In this document: positions 1 through 7,053 of the stretch, piece after piece
Layout of the letters: every line of letters starts with the position of its first letter
Numbering within the stretch: position 1 is the first letter of the stretch
Source of the DNA: Lithacetigena sp037446255 [NCBI: Coprothermobacterota bacterium]
GTDB lineage: Bacteria > Coprothermobacterota > HKB111
DNA length: 37,887 nucleotides
NCBI GenBank assembly: GCA_037446255.1
Contig: JBBIIY010000012.1
Location: 1 to 37,887, forward strand
Direction: 5' to 3'
Program-made: the position numbers and the translations under genes
Notes under the pieces: generated by a model
Seen by the model: only the letters and a program-made list of their open reading frames with translations
Databases searched by the model: none
Told to the model about the DNA's origin: nothing

Positions 1-160
1 TTCCCTCTCCCTACCTGGGAGAGGGTATATTCTTTCTTTCCCTCCTGGAAGGGAGTCCTATCATCTTCTTCCCCTCCTGGAAGGGAGGGGATAAAGGGGA
101 GGGTGATAATTTATTCCCCCCTCACCCTATCCTCTCTCTACTTGGGAGAAGGGGTAAAAG
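1..160. repeat. Dispersed CCCTCTCC/GGGAGAGG palindromic repeats
   Basis: Several short inverted repeats lie side by side, built from CCTCTCCCTACCTGGGAGAGG-like and CCCTCCTGGAAGGGAGGGG-like units, with a CCCCTCACCCTAT piece near 118. I see no open frame with coding character on either strand. This class of pyrimidine/purine palindrome is common between genes in many bacterial genomes and is probably a non-autonomous repeat family. The rest of 160-400 holds the AATTCAG hairpin copies listed separately and two weak hairpin-plus-T structures near 323-341 and 347-367. Confidence 0.6.
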
Positions 161-207
161 TCATAGAATAAGACTAACGCACCTACCAAAGAAAGGGTCG
201 CAGTGAT

Positions 208-285
208 AAATAATTCAGAAAAGGTCTGAATTATTTCCGAGTAAATCTGTAATAGTCTGATTTATTTTGGTCTGAATTATTTTTC
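208..285. repeat. AATAATTCAGA hairpin repeat, copy 1 plus degenerate copies
   Basis: 208-236 is a perfect 12-bp inverted repeat: arm AAATAATTCAGA, loop AAAGG, arm TCTGAATTATTT. It is followed by a decayed copy around 242-266 and a half copy (GGTCTGAATTATTT) around 269-282. The same hairpin recurs at 19071-19097 and 27929-27951, with the loop nearly constant (AACGG) and paired base changes in the stem. I infer a small dispersed palindromic element. Confidence 0.6.
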
Positions 286-401
286 TCCTACTATTTGTAT
301 GAATTTAACCCAGGATTACTATGGGAGGCTGTCTCCTTTTTGTATTCCCTTTCTGGGAGGGTTTTATTTGATAAAATAATGATATAATAACTCTGGTTTA
401 T

Positions 402-710
402 ATGACAAAAACTAAAGAATACCCTCAATCTCTCTGGGATTTAATTAATCAGCTCGGCGAAGAACCCGGGACTGTAAGGATCTACGGTTATGGTGGTTTT
501 TTCACTGGCGATTCTCTGGCCAAGGATATTTTCTTGATGGTTCTGGCTGAAAACGAGGCTTATGCTTGGGGAATCAAGGGAAAATGGTACTGGGATGCCA
601 CCTTAAAGGTTGAAGGTAGAAGGGTTTATATTCGTTCCGAGTCTGATGACCCTGCTCTTTATGAAATGTCAGAACCTACGGCTGTTTTACTCTGGCCTAA
701 AAAAATATAA
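402..710 (+). CDS. Hypothetical protein, 102 aa
   Basis: I do not recognise the family. The product is a small soluble protein rich in Tyr, Trp and Gly, with no signal peptide, membrane segment or cysteine. The middle (about residues 26-80) alternates like beta strands, with a GYGGFF turn and a KGKWYWDATLKVEGRRVYIR stretch. A TATAAT box at 383-388 lies 13 nt before the ATG and there is no good Shine-Dalgarno site, so the transcript may have a very short leader. The gene ends 33 nt before the ferredoxin gene and may be cotranscribed with it. That it is real is supported by clean codon use and spacing. Its function is unknown. Confidence 0.6.
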   Translation: MTKTKEYPQSLWDLINQLGEEPGTVRIYGYGGFFTGDSLAKDIFLMVLAENEAYAWGIKGKWYWDATLKVEGRRVYIRSESDDPALYEMSEPTAVLLWPKKI

Positions 711-743
711 AATATTAGAGATAGTAATTTAGGGAGGATTTTT

Positions 744-935
744 ATGGCTTACAAAATTACGGCTGATTGCGTATTATGTGGTGTTTGTGTTACTGTTTGC
801 CCTAACGAAGCAATTTCTGAAGACGATCCCGTTTATGTGATTGACCCAAATAAATGCACCGAATGCGAGGGTAAATTTGATAAACCTCAGTGTGAAGATG
901 TCTGCCCTTCTGGAGCTTGTGTACCTGACAGTTAG
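744..935 (+). CDS. Two-[4Fe-4S] ferredoxin, YfhL type
   Basis: Small electron carrier of 63 aa expected to hold two [4Fe-4S] clusters. The first site reads [12 protein letters not shown] near the N terminus (CxxCxxCxxxCP). The second reads CTEC, then eight residues, C, three residues, CP. This stretched second motif is typical of the YfhL-like ferredoxin group rather than the compact clostridial type. A GGGAGG ribosome site lies seven bases before the ATG. It follows the 102-aa unknown gene on the same strand and is followed by a GGGGACAG hairpin with a T run. It would serve low-potential electron transfer in the cytoplasm; its partner enzyme is not in the window. Confidence 0.93.
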   Translation: MAYKITADCVLCGVCVTVCPNEAISEDDPVYVIDPNKCTECEGKFDKPQCEDVCPSGACVPDS

Positions 936-962
936 AATAATTTAGTTTACCACACAAACTTC

Positions 963-1001
963 GGGGACAGCCTTAAAATAATCTTGAAGACTGTCCCCTT
1001 T
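963..1001 (+). terminator. Hairpin terminator after ferredoxin
   Basis: GGGGACAG (963-970) pairs with CTGTCCCC (991-998) across a 20-nt loop and is followed by a short T run. It sits directly after the ferredoxin stop. The long loop and its likeness to the GGGGAC...GTCCCC element at 5503-5540 suggest a dispersed repeat that doubles as a terminator. Confidence 0.55.
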
Positions 1002-1014
1002 AAGTTTATGAAAA

Positions 1015-1209
1015 TCAGACCTTTCTGTCTTCCACCTGGAACCCTTTTAACCCCCTGAGAGTTTCTTGAAGGTTTATCAAGGCTTCGGTGAGTTTTTCCA
1101 TTTTCATCTCCAGCCTTAAAAGTAGAAAAGCGGCCACCATTATAGGAAACCCCACATTGGATATCAAGGATACAAAAAGTTCCAATAAATCTGTCATAGT
1201 TTTTTCCAT
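1015..1209 (-). CDS. YvrJ-family small membrane protein
   Basis: A 64-aa protein with one N-terminal hydrophobic helix (about residues 8-29, containing SNVGFPIMVAAFLLLRLE) followed by a charged amphipathic helix. This matches the YvrJ family of Bacillota, whose function is not established. The start ATG lies three bases after the amidase stop codon, and its GAGG ribosome site overlaps the end of the amidase gene, so the two are translationally linked. The single-TM plus charged-tail layout next to a cell-wall amidase resembles a holin beside an endolysin. That role is inference; the family name is the firmer part. Confidence 0.8.
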   Translation of the reverse strand: MEKTMTDLLELFVSLISNVGFPIMVAAFLLLRLEMKMEKLTEALINLQETLRGLKGFQVEDRKV

Positions 1210-1212
1210 AAA

Positions 1213-1701
1213 TTAGACCTCACTTGTACGGGTCAGGATTTTCAGGAAGGATAATTTCACAGGCTTATTTATTATTCTTAAAAAGTCCTCTTTAGGGAAT
1301 AATTTTCCAGGACAGAGTGTCTTGGCTCCCAAAACTTCTCTATGAAGTTCAATATCCTGTAAGCCGTTCATCTTAAACAGGTTTATCAGCTTGCTGGTTA
1401 ATTGAGCGGTGGCTTCTAACTGTATGTAGGGAACACGACTTTCCTGAAAGTTTCCTACCAGGGCAATTCCTAATCCAATATAATTCCTCCGTGAAACCGC
1501 GCAATGTGCTCCAACCATATTTATCGGTCTTCCAGCTTCCACCGTACCATCTTTCAGTACTAAAAAGTGATAACCTATTTGCCCGAAACCTCTTTTTTTA
1601 TGCCATTCATCAATAATTTCCCTGCTTACTTTAACCCACTTTCCCTGTCTTAAAACCTCGGTAGGCGAAGCGGTGTGATGGATTATTATTTTTTTCCACA
1701 T
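1213..1701 (-). CDS. N-acetylmuramoyl-L-alanine amidase (Amidase_2/T7 lysozyme-like)
   Basis: Zinc amidase predicted to cut the bond between muramic acid and the stem peptide of peptidoglycan. The 162-aa protein is essentially a single Amidase_2 domain. Zinc ligands are visible as H8/H9 (IIHHTAS), H120 (LHREV) and C130 (KTLCPG), matching the H/H/C pattern of T7 lysozyme. The GIALVGNF and YHFLVLKDG core motifs are also present. There is no signal peptide, so it needs a holin-like route or cell lysis to reach the wall. The start follows an AAGGAA ribosome site. It sits between the DUF2922 and YvrJ genes in one operon. Confidence 0.92.
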   Translation of the reverse strand: MWKKIIIHHTASPTEVLRQGKWVKVSREIIDEWHKKRGFGQIGYHFLVLKDGTVEAGRPINMVGAHCAVSRRNYIGLGIALVGNFQESRVPYIQLEATAQLTSKLINLFKMNGLQDIELHREVLGAKTLCPGKLFPKEDFLRIINKPVKLSFLKILTRTSEV

Positions 1702-1769
1702 AGTTATTTTCCTTTTTTAAAAACAAATGGGGGAGGAAATTTATCCCTCCCCCCTGTTTTATTTGATTG

Positions 1770-1991
1770 TTAAGGTAAAAGAGTGGTTATGGTTCTATCA
1801 ACGATATAGGCTTTAACCTTATCGGTTAAACCGCCAGAATTTGTAAGTACCACGTCTTTCTCCAATATTACATCCATAGCGTCTTCTACTTCAGCTTGAG
1901 ACAAATCGTCACGGGGATTGGTAAGCACTAAGGAATATTGTTTATCTCCCTCGGTCTTGAAAACCATTCTAAGTTCCTGGTAATATGCCAT
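1770..1991 (-). CDS. DUF2922 family protein
   Basis: A 73-aa protein with the DUF2922 pattern: an N-terminal LRMVFKTEGDKQYSLVL strand pair, a central acidic helix (LSQAEVEDAMDVILEKDV) and a C-terminal stretch ending in AYIVDRTITTLLP. The family is small, widespread in Bacillota and of unknown function. It is almost always found beside DUF1659, as here. An AGGAGG site precedes the ATG, and the gap to the upstream DUF1659 gene is 23 nt, so they form an operon. Confidence 0.85.
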   Translation of the reverse strand: MAYYQELRMVFKTEGDKQYSLVLTNPRDDLSQAEVEDAMDVILEKDVVLTNSGGLTDKVKAYIVDRTITTLLP

Positions 1992-2014
1992 TTTAATCTA
2001 CCTCCTGTTTCCTA

Positions 2015-2239
2015 TTAGGATAAGTCCACGAACACATAAGCGCTGTTGCGTCTTTTTTCGTAAAGAGGGTCTTCTACTAATTCAGCCAGAGTATCGGCAA
2101 CTTCATTTGCATCCTCATCGGTAGCATTTGCCCTTATGTTAAGTGATTCTTTTTTGAGAATAACTTTACCTTTTTCATTAACACCCTTTTCAAAACTCAG
2201 GGTTAGTCTGTTTACCTGTTCTATTGATTCAAAAGCCAT
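2015..2239 (-). CDS. DUF1659 family protein
   Basis: A 74-aa protein that starts the minus-strand cassette. It carries the DUF1659 layout: an N-terminal strand (NRLTLSFEKGVNEKGKVILK), then ATDEDANEVADTLAELVEDPL and a final strand (AYVFVDLS). The family is of unknown function and is paired with DUF2922 in Bacillota genomes. A GGAGG site lies seven bases before the ATG. It shares a similar length and three-part fold plan with DUF2922, so the two may be distant paralogues or partners in a complex; this is inference. No promoter with a good -35 box was evident upstream. Confidence 0.85.
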   Translation of the reverse strand: MAFESIEQVNRLTLSFEKGVNEKGKVILKKESLNIRANATDEDANEVADTLAELVEDPLYEKRRNSAYVFVDLS

Positions 2240-2377
2240 AAATACCTCCGTATTATAAATTTATTAACCTAAGCGTTACTTAATTTTTCATACCTGCAGG
2301 TGATAAATGATAGCATATAGTAATCACTTATGTACATATAGTATAACCAGAATAAAATAGTTTATACAAGCACACCT

Positions 2378-2537
2378 TGGTCATTACGAGCCGGTCAAAG
2401 GCAGGCGTGATAATCTCTCATATTCCCCTTTCTTATCCTTTCCTGTCATCGCGAGAGCCTAAAAAGTCTCGTGGCGATCCTAAATTGATTTTAAAAGACT
2501 TAAAAGATGAGATTGCTTCACTTTGCTTGCAAAGACA
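2378..2537. repeat. Dispersed GTCATCGCGAG / GAGATTGCTTC repeat
   Basis: The gap before the decarboxylase holds CATTACGAGCC, GTCATCGCGAGAGCC, CGTGGCGATC and GAGATTGCTTCACTTTGCTT pieces. These resemble the common intergenic family built on GTCATTGCGAG...GCAATCTC. The last piece (about 2507-2537) runs into the longest possible reading frame of the next gene, which therefore should start later. The rest of 2240-2506 shows no gene. Confidence 0.6.
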
Positions 2538-2560
2538 AGAGGAAAGATTATGATATACTT

Positions 2561-4030
2561 ATGTTTATGCATAAAATAGACCAGACCAGAACACCATATA
2601 TTGAAGGCTTAATAAAATATGTTCAAGAAAACAGGCTTCCTTTCCATATGCCCGGTCATAAACAGGGGCAGGGTATGCACCCTTTATTGAAAAATATTTT
2701 AGGTGACGAGGTATTTAAATACGACTTAACCGAAGTTGATGGGGTAGATTATCTTCACAACCCCACTGGTATACTTAAAGAAGCTCAGGATTTAGCTGCA
2801 GAATTATACAAGGTTGACCAGACCTTCTTTCTCATTAATGGTTCTACAGTGGGTAACCAGGCAGCTATACTCACCATGGCCAACCGGGGAGAAAAAGTTC
2901 TGGTTACCAGAAATGCTCATCGTTCAATTTATGGCTCCCTGGCTTTAGGAGGTTTGATACCGGTTTACCTTCAGCCACTCTATGACCAAAACCTTGGTAT
3001 GACCACTTTCCCTCTACCACAGCAATTAGATGATACTCTGAAAAAAGATTCTTCTATAAAAGGAGTTATCCTTACTTCACCAAATTATTACGGCTTTTCC
3101 GCTTATATTAATGAATTTATAGATATCACTCACCGGTACAATTTACCCATTTTGGTTGATGAAGCTCACGGAGCCCATTACCCTTTCCACCCTCAGCTAC
3201 CGCCATCAGCAATAGAGTACGGGGCTGATTTAGTATTACATAGCACGCATAAAACACTCGGTTCTTTTACCCAAAGTTCCTTGCTTCACATTAATGAAGG
3301 GAAAATAGACACCTATAAGCTCAAAAGCTACCTTAATATCCTGGAATCTTCCAGCCCCAACTACTTATTGCTTATGAGCCTGGATGCTGCCAGGATGCAG
3401 ATGGCAACCCAGGGCTATGAACTTTTATCTAATGCCATAGCCAGTGCAGAATGGTTAAGAAACGAAATTAACTCAATATCAGGTCTTCAGGTTTATACAG
3501 CTGAAATAGCTAAAGCCTCACCAGCCATTGCTGACATGGACCCAACCAAATTAACTGTACCGGTTGATGGAATTGGTCTTACAGGGTATCAAGTTGATAA
3601 AATTCTCGGTAGAGAACTGAAAGTTGAACCAGAGTTAGCTGACCATAAGAATGTTCTTCTTTTTATAACTATCGGTGAAGATGTTGGCAGGATGAGAGAA
3701 GTTAAGAAGGCTTTTGAAATTTTGGCTGTTAAATATAGAAATACTGCCAAGCTGATAACCTATCCGCACCCTCCACCACTACCACCTCAAGAACTCACTC
3801 CTGAAGAAGCTTTGAGAACTTCCAGCGAATCGGTGGATTTATTATCTTCCCTGGGAAGGGTTTCCGCTCAAATTGTAACCCCTTATCCTCCTGGATTACC
3901 GGTAGTCTCTTATGGGGAGAAAATCACACCAGAAGTTATTGAGTACATACAGGAATTGTTAGAAATAGATGCTGAAGTACACGGATTAAATGGTGAAGAC
4001 CATAACCCTAAAATAAGGGTAGTATCTTAG
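2561..4030 (+). CDS. Orn/Lys/Arg decarboxylase-fold PLP enzyme
   Basis: Fold-type I PLP enzyme of the major Orn/Lys/Arg decarboxylase family, about 489 aa, expected to decarboxylate a basic amino acid to a polyamine or its precursor. Visible motifs are PFHMPGHKQG near the N terminus, INGSTVGNQA, VDEAHGAHYPF for the cofactor aspartate, and HSTHKTLGSFTQSS with the PLP lysine. The C-terminal lobe contains PYPPGLPVVSYGEKI. It lacks the N-terminal wing domain of the large inducible enzymes, like short SpeA/YaaO-type proteins. The frame can be extended to 2507, but those first ~18 codons are a dispersed repeat, so I start at 2561 (2567 is also possible). Its 3' end overlaps convergent rdgB by 23 nt. 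The substrate cannot be told from sequence. Confidence 0.88.
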   Translation: MFMHKIDQTRTPYIEGLIKYVQENRLPFHMPGHKQGQGMHPLLKNILGDEVFKYDLTEVDGVDYLHNPTGILKEAQDLAAELYKVDQTFFLINGSTVGNQAAILTMANRGEKVLVTRNAHRSIYGSLALGGLIPVYLQPLYDQNLGMTTFPLPQQLDDTLKKDSSIKGVILTSPNYYGFSAYINEFIDITHRYNLPILVDEAHGAHYPFHPQLPPSAIEYGADLVLHSTHKTLGSFTQSSLLHINEGKIDTYKLKSYLNILESSSPNYLLLMSLDAARMQMATQGYELLSNAIASAEWLRNEINSISGLQVYTAEIAKASPAIADMDPTKLTVPVDGIGLTGYQVDKILGRELKVEPELADHKNVLLFITIGEDVGRMREVKKAFEILAVKYRNTAKLITYPHPPPLPPQELTPEEALRTSSESVDLLSSLGRVSAQIVTPYPPGLPVVSYGEKITPEVIEYIQELLEIDAEVHGLNGEDHNPKIRVVS

Positions 4031-4628
4031 GTATTAAAGCTTCCAGGGCTTTGGCTCTGTGGGAAATCTGGTTTTTTTCCAACTCTTCTAATTCCCCAAA
4101 GGTCCGGTTAAACTTCGGGTAATAAAAAATCGGGTCATAACCGAAACCTTTCACTCCTCTTTCTTCCTGGTTTATATAGCCATATACCTCTCCCCTGCTG
4201 ATAAACAGTTCTCCCTGAGGTAGTGCCAGCACGGTAACACAAACAAAACGGGCAATTCTATCTTCAAAAGGTATTCCTGAAAGTAATTTAAGCAGGAGTT
4301 CTCTTTTTTCCTTAAATGATATTCCCCCTCCAAAGTAGCGAGAATTAACACCTGGCTTTCCCCCAAACGCTTCAACTTCCAGACCTGAATCATCTGCTAA
4401 GGAAGGTAAGTTAAACCTCTTTGCTGATAAGACAGCTTTCTTAACCGCATTATCTTCATAGGAAGGACTATTTTCTTCTATTTCTTCCATCGGGGGAAAG
4501 TCTCGGTAAGAAAGGATTTTCAGGTTAGTTTTTTGGTAGGGGGTTATTAGAAGTTCTTTTAAGATGTGGTTAATTTCGGTTAATTTGCCCTGGTTGGAAG
4601 TGGCAATCAGCAATGAATTATAGGTCAA
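4008..4628 (-). CDS. rdgB: Non-canonical purine NTP pyrophosphatase RdgB/HAM1
   Basis: House-cleaning enzyme that hydrolyses dITP, XTP and related damaged purine triphosphates to monophosphates. The 206-aa length fits the HAM1 family. Motifs seen are LLIATSNQGKL at the N terminus, PSLADDSGLEVEAFGGKPGV with the metal-binding acids, GFGYDPIF and SHRAKALEAL at the C terminus. The start codon is TTG (4626-4628), five bases after the rph stop; no ATG lies near. It forms the common rph-rdgB pair and overlaps the convergent decarboxylase gene at its 3' end. Confidence 0.95.
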   Translation of the reverse strand: MTYNSLLIATSNQGKLTEINHILKELLITPYQKTNLKILSYRDFPPMEEIEENSPSYEDNAVKKAVLSAKRFNLPSLADDSGLEVEAFGGKPGVNSRYFGGGISFKEKRELLLKLLSGIPFEDRIARFVCVTVLALPQGELFISRGEVYGYINQEERGVKGFGYDPIFYYPKFNRTFGELEELEKNQISHRAKALEALIPKILPLF

Positions 4629-4633
4629 TTACT

Positions 4634-5374
4634 CTATATTCCTACGCTGGTGAGGGCTTCTTGCTGAGCCTTGAAGTGTCTTTTCAAAGCCTGGAAACCC
4701 ATCTCTATAAAATCGTTAACATCTTCACGGTTGAAAACCTGGCTTTCACCGGTACCCTGAAGTTCCACAATTTTTCCCGAGGGAGTCATCACCAGGTTAA
4801 AGTCAACTTCTGCCTTAGAGTCTTCCAGATAATTTAAATCAACCATCTTTTTATTTTTTATCATCCCCACGCTAATGGCTGCCACAGCTTCCCTGATCGG
4901 CAGAAATCCAGGTCCCTGAGCTAAGGAAATAAGTCCCTGCTGACGCATTTTGTTAAGTGCTATTGTTAAAGCCACATATCCCCCGGTAATGGAAGCAGTT
5001 CGGGTACCGCCATCTGCCTGCAGGATATCGCAGTCAATAGTTATGCTGTATTCTCCCAGGGCATTAAGGTCTACTGCTGCTCTAAGAGACCTACCGATCA
5101 AGCGCTGGATTTCCTGGGTTCTTCCTGAAGGACGGTAAATTTCCCGGGGTATTCTCTCTTTGGTAGAACCAGGAAGCATTCCGTATTCAGCAGTAATCCA
5201 ACCACTACCGGTACCTTTAATAAAAAAGGGCACCCTGTTTTCTATGGTGGCAGTGCAAATTACCCTGGTGTCTCCTACCTCAATCAAAGCAGAACCATAA
5301 CTATATTTAAGATAATTCGGTTGAATTAACACCGGCCTTGGTTCAAGATAATCTCTTCCGTCAGTACGCATCAT
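4634..5374 (-). CDS. rph: Ribonuclease PH
   Basis: Phosphorolytic 3'-5' exoribonuclease that trims tRNA 3' ends, cytoplasmic and hexameric in the family. At 246 aa it is of normal length. Motifs seen include RTDGRDYLEPRPV, GSALIEVGDTRVICTAT, EYGMLPGSTKERIPRE, RTQEIQRLIGRSLRA for RNA/phosphate binding, and CDILQADGGTRTASITG with the catalytic acids. It is the first gene of the rph-rdgB operon. A TATAAT box (5382-5387) ends seven bases before the ATG and there is no Shine-Dalgarno site, so the mRNA may be leaderless. Two adjacent ATG codons make the exact start uncertain by one residue. Confidence 0.97.
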   Translation of the reverse strand: MMRTDGRDYLEPRPVLIQPNYLKYSYGSALIEVGDTRVICTATIENRVPFFIKGTGSGWITAEYGMLPGSTKERIPREIYRPSGRTQEIQRLIGRSLRAAVDLNALGEYSITIDCDILQADGGTRTASITGGYVALTIALNKMRQQGLISLAQGPGFLPIREAVAAISVGMIKNKKMVDLNYLEDSKAEVDFNLVMTPSGKIVELQGTGESQVFNREDVNDFIEMGFQALKRHFKAQQEALTSVGI

Positions 5375-5381
5375 TGAAGTA

Positions 5382-5387
5382 ATTATA
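5382..5387 (-). promoter_or_regulatory. Candidate -10 box for a leaderless rph transcript
   Basis: TATAAT on the minus strand ends exactly seven bases before the rph ATG, which places the expected transcription start at or next to the start codon. No convincing -35 box is seen. The same seven-base geometry occurs before the DUF3048 gene (27992-27997). Confidence 0.4.
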
Positions 5388-5443
5388 TCATTAGTTGATT
5401 TGTAGAAACCCTATCAAGCACGGTATCAAAAACATAAAAAGAT

Positions 5444-5545
5444 GACTTTCCCGCGGTTCCTCGGGGAACCTCGCAAAGACAAAGGGCAAGGAGTAAAACC
5501 CTGGGGACTGTCACTATAAAGTAGCCTGTCCCCTTTTTTTCCCTT
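5444..5545. repeat. Composite repeat: GGTTCC hairpin plus GGGGAC/GTCCCC hairpin with T run
   Basis: 5455-5470 is a GGTTCC-TCGG-GGAACC hairpin. 5503-5533 is GGGGAC...GTCCCC followed by seven T on the plus strand. The inner sequence GTAGCCTGTCCCC and the flanks resemble intergenic elements seen in many environmental genomes, often tied to REP-type Y1 transposases. The T run faces the plus strand although both flanking genes are on the minus strand, so this is unlikely to be a dedicated terminator for them. Confidence 0.5.
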
Positions 5546-5556
5546 TTTGTGTGTCT

Positions 5557-7053
5557 TTATAAATACAGGGTCTCACCGTAAACAGGAAGCAAAACCCTGG
5601 AAAAAGGAGCAATATCTATAAACTTTTCCGGTTTTTCCGTGTGTATGGGGATCAAGATTGCCGGCTCAATTCTCCGAATCACCTCTTTAACAGTATCGGG
5701 GTAAGCATGTCCGGTGACATGTAGAGGTAAATTAAAATCTTTATTTTCCGGATCGCCAAAAAACTCAAAATTAAAAAGCTTTAACCAGTTACGCAGACGC
5801 ATTAAATCAAATTGCTGTTCTTCAGTATAGGCTTCAGAAGAAGAATAAATATAAGTGCCGTGATTCAAATTAAAATCCACTACCTCATTTATGTCAAAAA
5901 AACTAAATAATACTACATATTTATCAGGATTTTTCCTCAATTCAAAGGGAGTTACTATCTTATTTTCATATTCAGTAATGATTTCTATCTGCCATTTTGT
6001 CGGGGCGCTGGCACGCCTTTCCATTAGAATTTCCACTTCAGGATGAGAAAGACCTGGAATTAGGGGGTCATTTAGGTTAGTTTCCCGAAGAAGATAAGCG
6101 TCAGGTAGTCTTAATAACACCTTTCTTCCCGCACTTTGAGCAGCCTTCAAGGTTAGAACCAGTCTCTCCACATTTCGGGGACCAAAATCAACCAAAATTA
6201 CTCCCGAGGGACGAGATTTCATTAAAGTAGATAAAGAGTTCAAAACATCTTCTTCGTTGTATTGCGGTAATATGCCTTCCCTTTGAAGAGTAGTTCCTTC
6301 TATAATCAGCGCTAAAACTTTTTCACCGGATGACTTCAGTTTTTCCACCAGCGAAATGAAATTATAAGTGTCCTCTTTTCTGATTCCATGAGCCCGAAAA
6401 TCACCCGTATAAACTATCAACCCTTTAGAAGTCCTGATAATATAAGCTGATGCTCCGGGTATGGAATGGTCAACCGGGTGAGCTAAAACTCTTCCCTCCT
6501 TAAAAAAAGGATTAATATCTTTATGAATATGAAAACTTCTATCAACTCTATTTTCATTTTTTTTATCTGGTAGCTTACCATCTAACAATCTTGAACGTAT
6601 GTCAAGGTATTCACTTTCCACTCCCGATTTCCCAACAGTGGATATTACCCTAAGAATGGTTCTGGTCATCTCGTTACAAGCAACCGTTATGCGGGGGTCC
6701 AGAAAAGGTATATAACCACTATGGTCAAGATGGGCATGGGAAAGAAGAAGTAGATCATGCTCGGGTTCTTGATGCGAAAGAATAGCACCATTTTCCCTGA
6801 TTAACTGGTGAATTTGAAGCAGGTCGTTGCGGTAAATTCCTTCTATTGGGGGTATTAAGCCAGTTTTCAGGTAGTCTTCCAAGCCTGCTGAAACACGAGG
6901 ACTCATAAACTCTACAAAATAATTCCCGCGAATTTTAAAGGGGATACCGAAATCCAGCATTATTCGCAAATCCTCATCCTGCAGGAAAAATTGATTCCCT
7001 CCTACCATACCAGCACCACCAAAACAGGTTATATTGGTATATTGGCCGCTCAA
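5557..7053 (-). CDS. RNase J-like metallo-beta-lactamase-fold hydrolase
   Basis: A 498-aa metallo-beta-lactamase-fold protein of the RNase J/CPSF group, probably a nuclease. The zinc site motif H106-A-H108-L-D110-H111 (LLSHAHLDHSGYIPFL) is intact. It is followed by HPVDHSIPGASAYIIRTSKG, YTGDFRAHG and the C-terminal histidine region GHAYPDTVKEVIRRIEPAILIPIHTEKPEKF. The N terminus has the CFGGAGMVGGNQF turn seen in this group. It is shorter than classic RNase J (~550 aa) and lacks most of the C-terminal domain, so true RNase J activity is not assured. It overlaps the upstream thiamine-binding protein gene by four bases (ATGA), showing translational coupling. Confidence 0.85.
   Translation of the reverse strand: MSGQYTNITCFGGAGMVGGNQFFLQDEDLRIMLDFGIPFKIRGNYFVEFMSPRVSAGLEDYLKTGLIPPIEGIYRNDLLQIHQLIRENGAILSHQEPEHDLLLLSHAHLDHSGYIPFLDPRITVACNEMTRTILRVISTVGKSGVESEYLDIRSRLLDGKLPDKKNENRVDRSFHIHKDINPFFKEGRVLAHPVDHSIPGASAYIIRTSKGLIVYTGDFRAHGIRKEDTYNFISLVEKLKSSGEKVLALIIEGTTLQREGILPQYNEEDVLNSLSTLMKSRPSGVILVDFGPRNVERLVLTLKAAQSAGRKVLLRLPDAYLLRETNLNDPLIPGLSHPEVEILMERRASAPTKWQIEIITEYENKIVTPFELRKNPDKYVVLFSFFDINEVVDFNLNHGTYIYSSSEAYTEEQQFDLMRLRNWLKLFNFEFFGDPENKDFNLPLHVTGHAYPDTVKEVIRRIEPAILIPIHTEKPEKFIDIAPFSRVLLPVYGETLYL

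Noticed and set aside
208-285. CRISPR-like repeats
   Set aside because: Copies are palindromic, irregularly spaced and have no spacer pattern; no cas gene is present.
1213-1701. Prophage remnant based on the amidase
   Set aside because: No capsid, tail, integrase or phage-like gene nearby; neighbours are Bacillota cellular families.
2507-2560. Earlier start codon for the decarboxylase
   Set aside because: The encoded residues come from a dispersed intergenic repeat and do not look like the family; later ATGs match the family start.
4613-4837. 74-aa plus-strand frame over the rph/rdgB junction
   Set aside because: Antisense to conserved rph sequence, no ribosome site.
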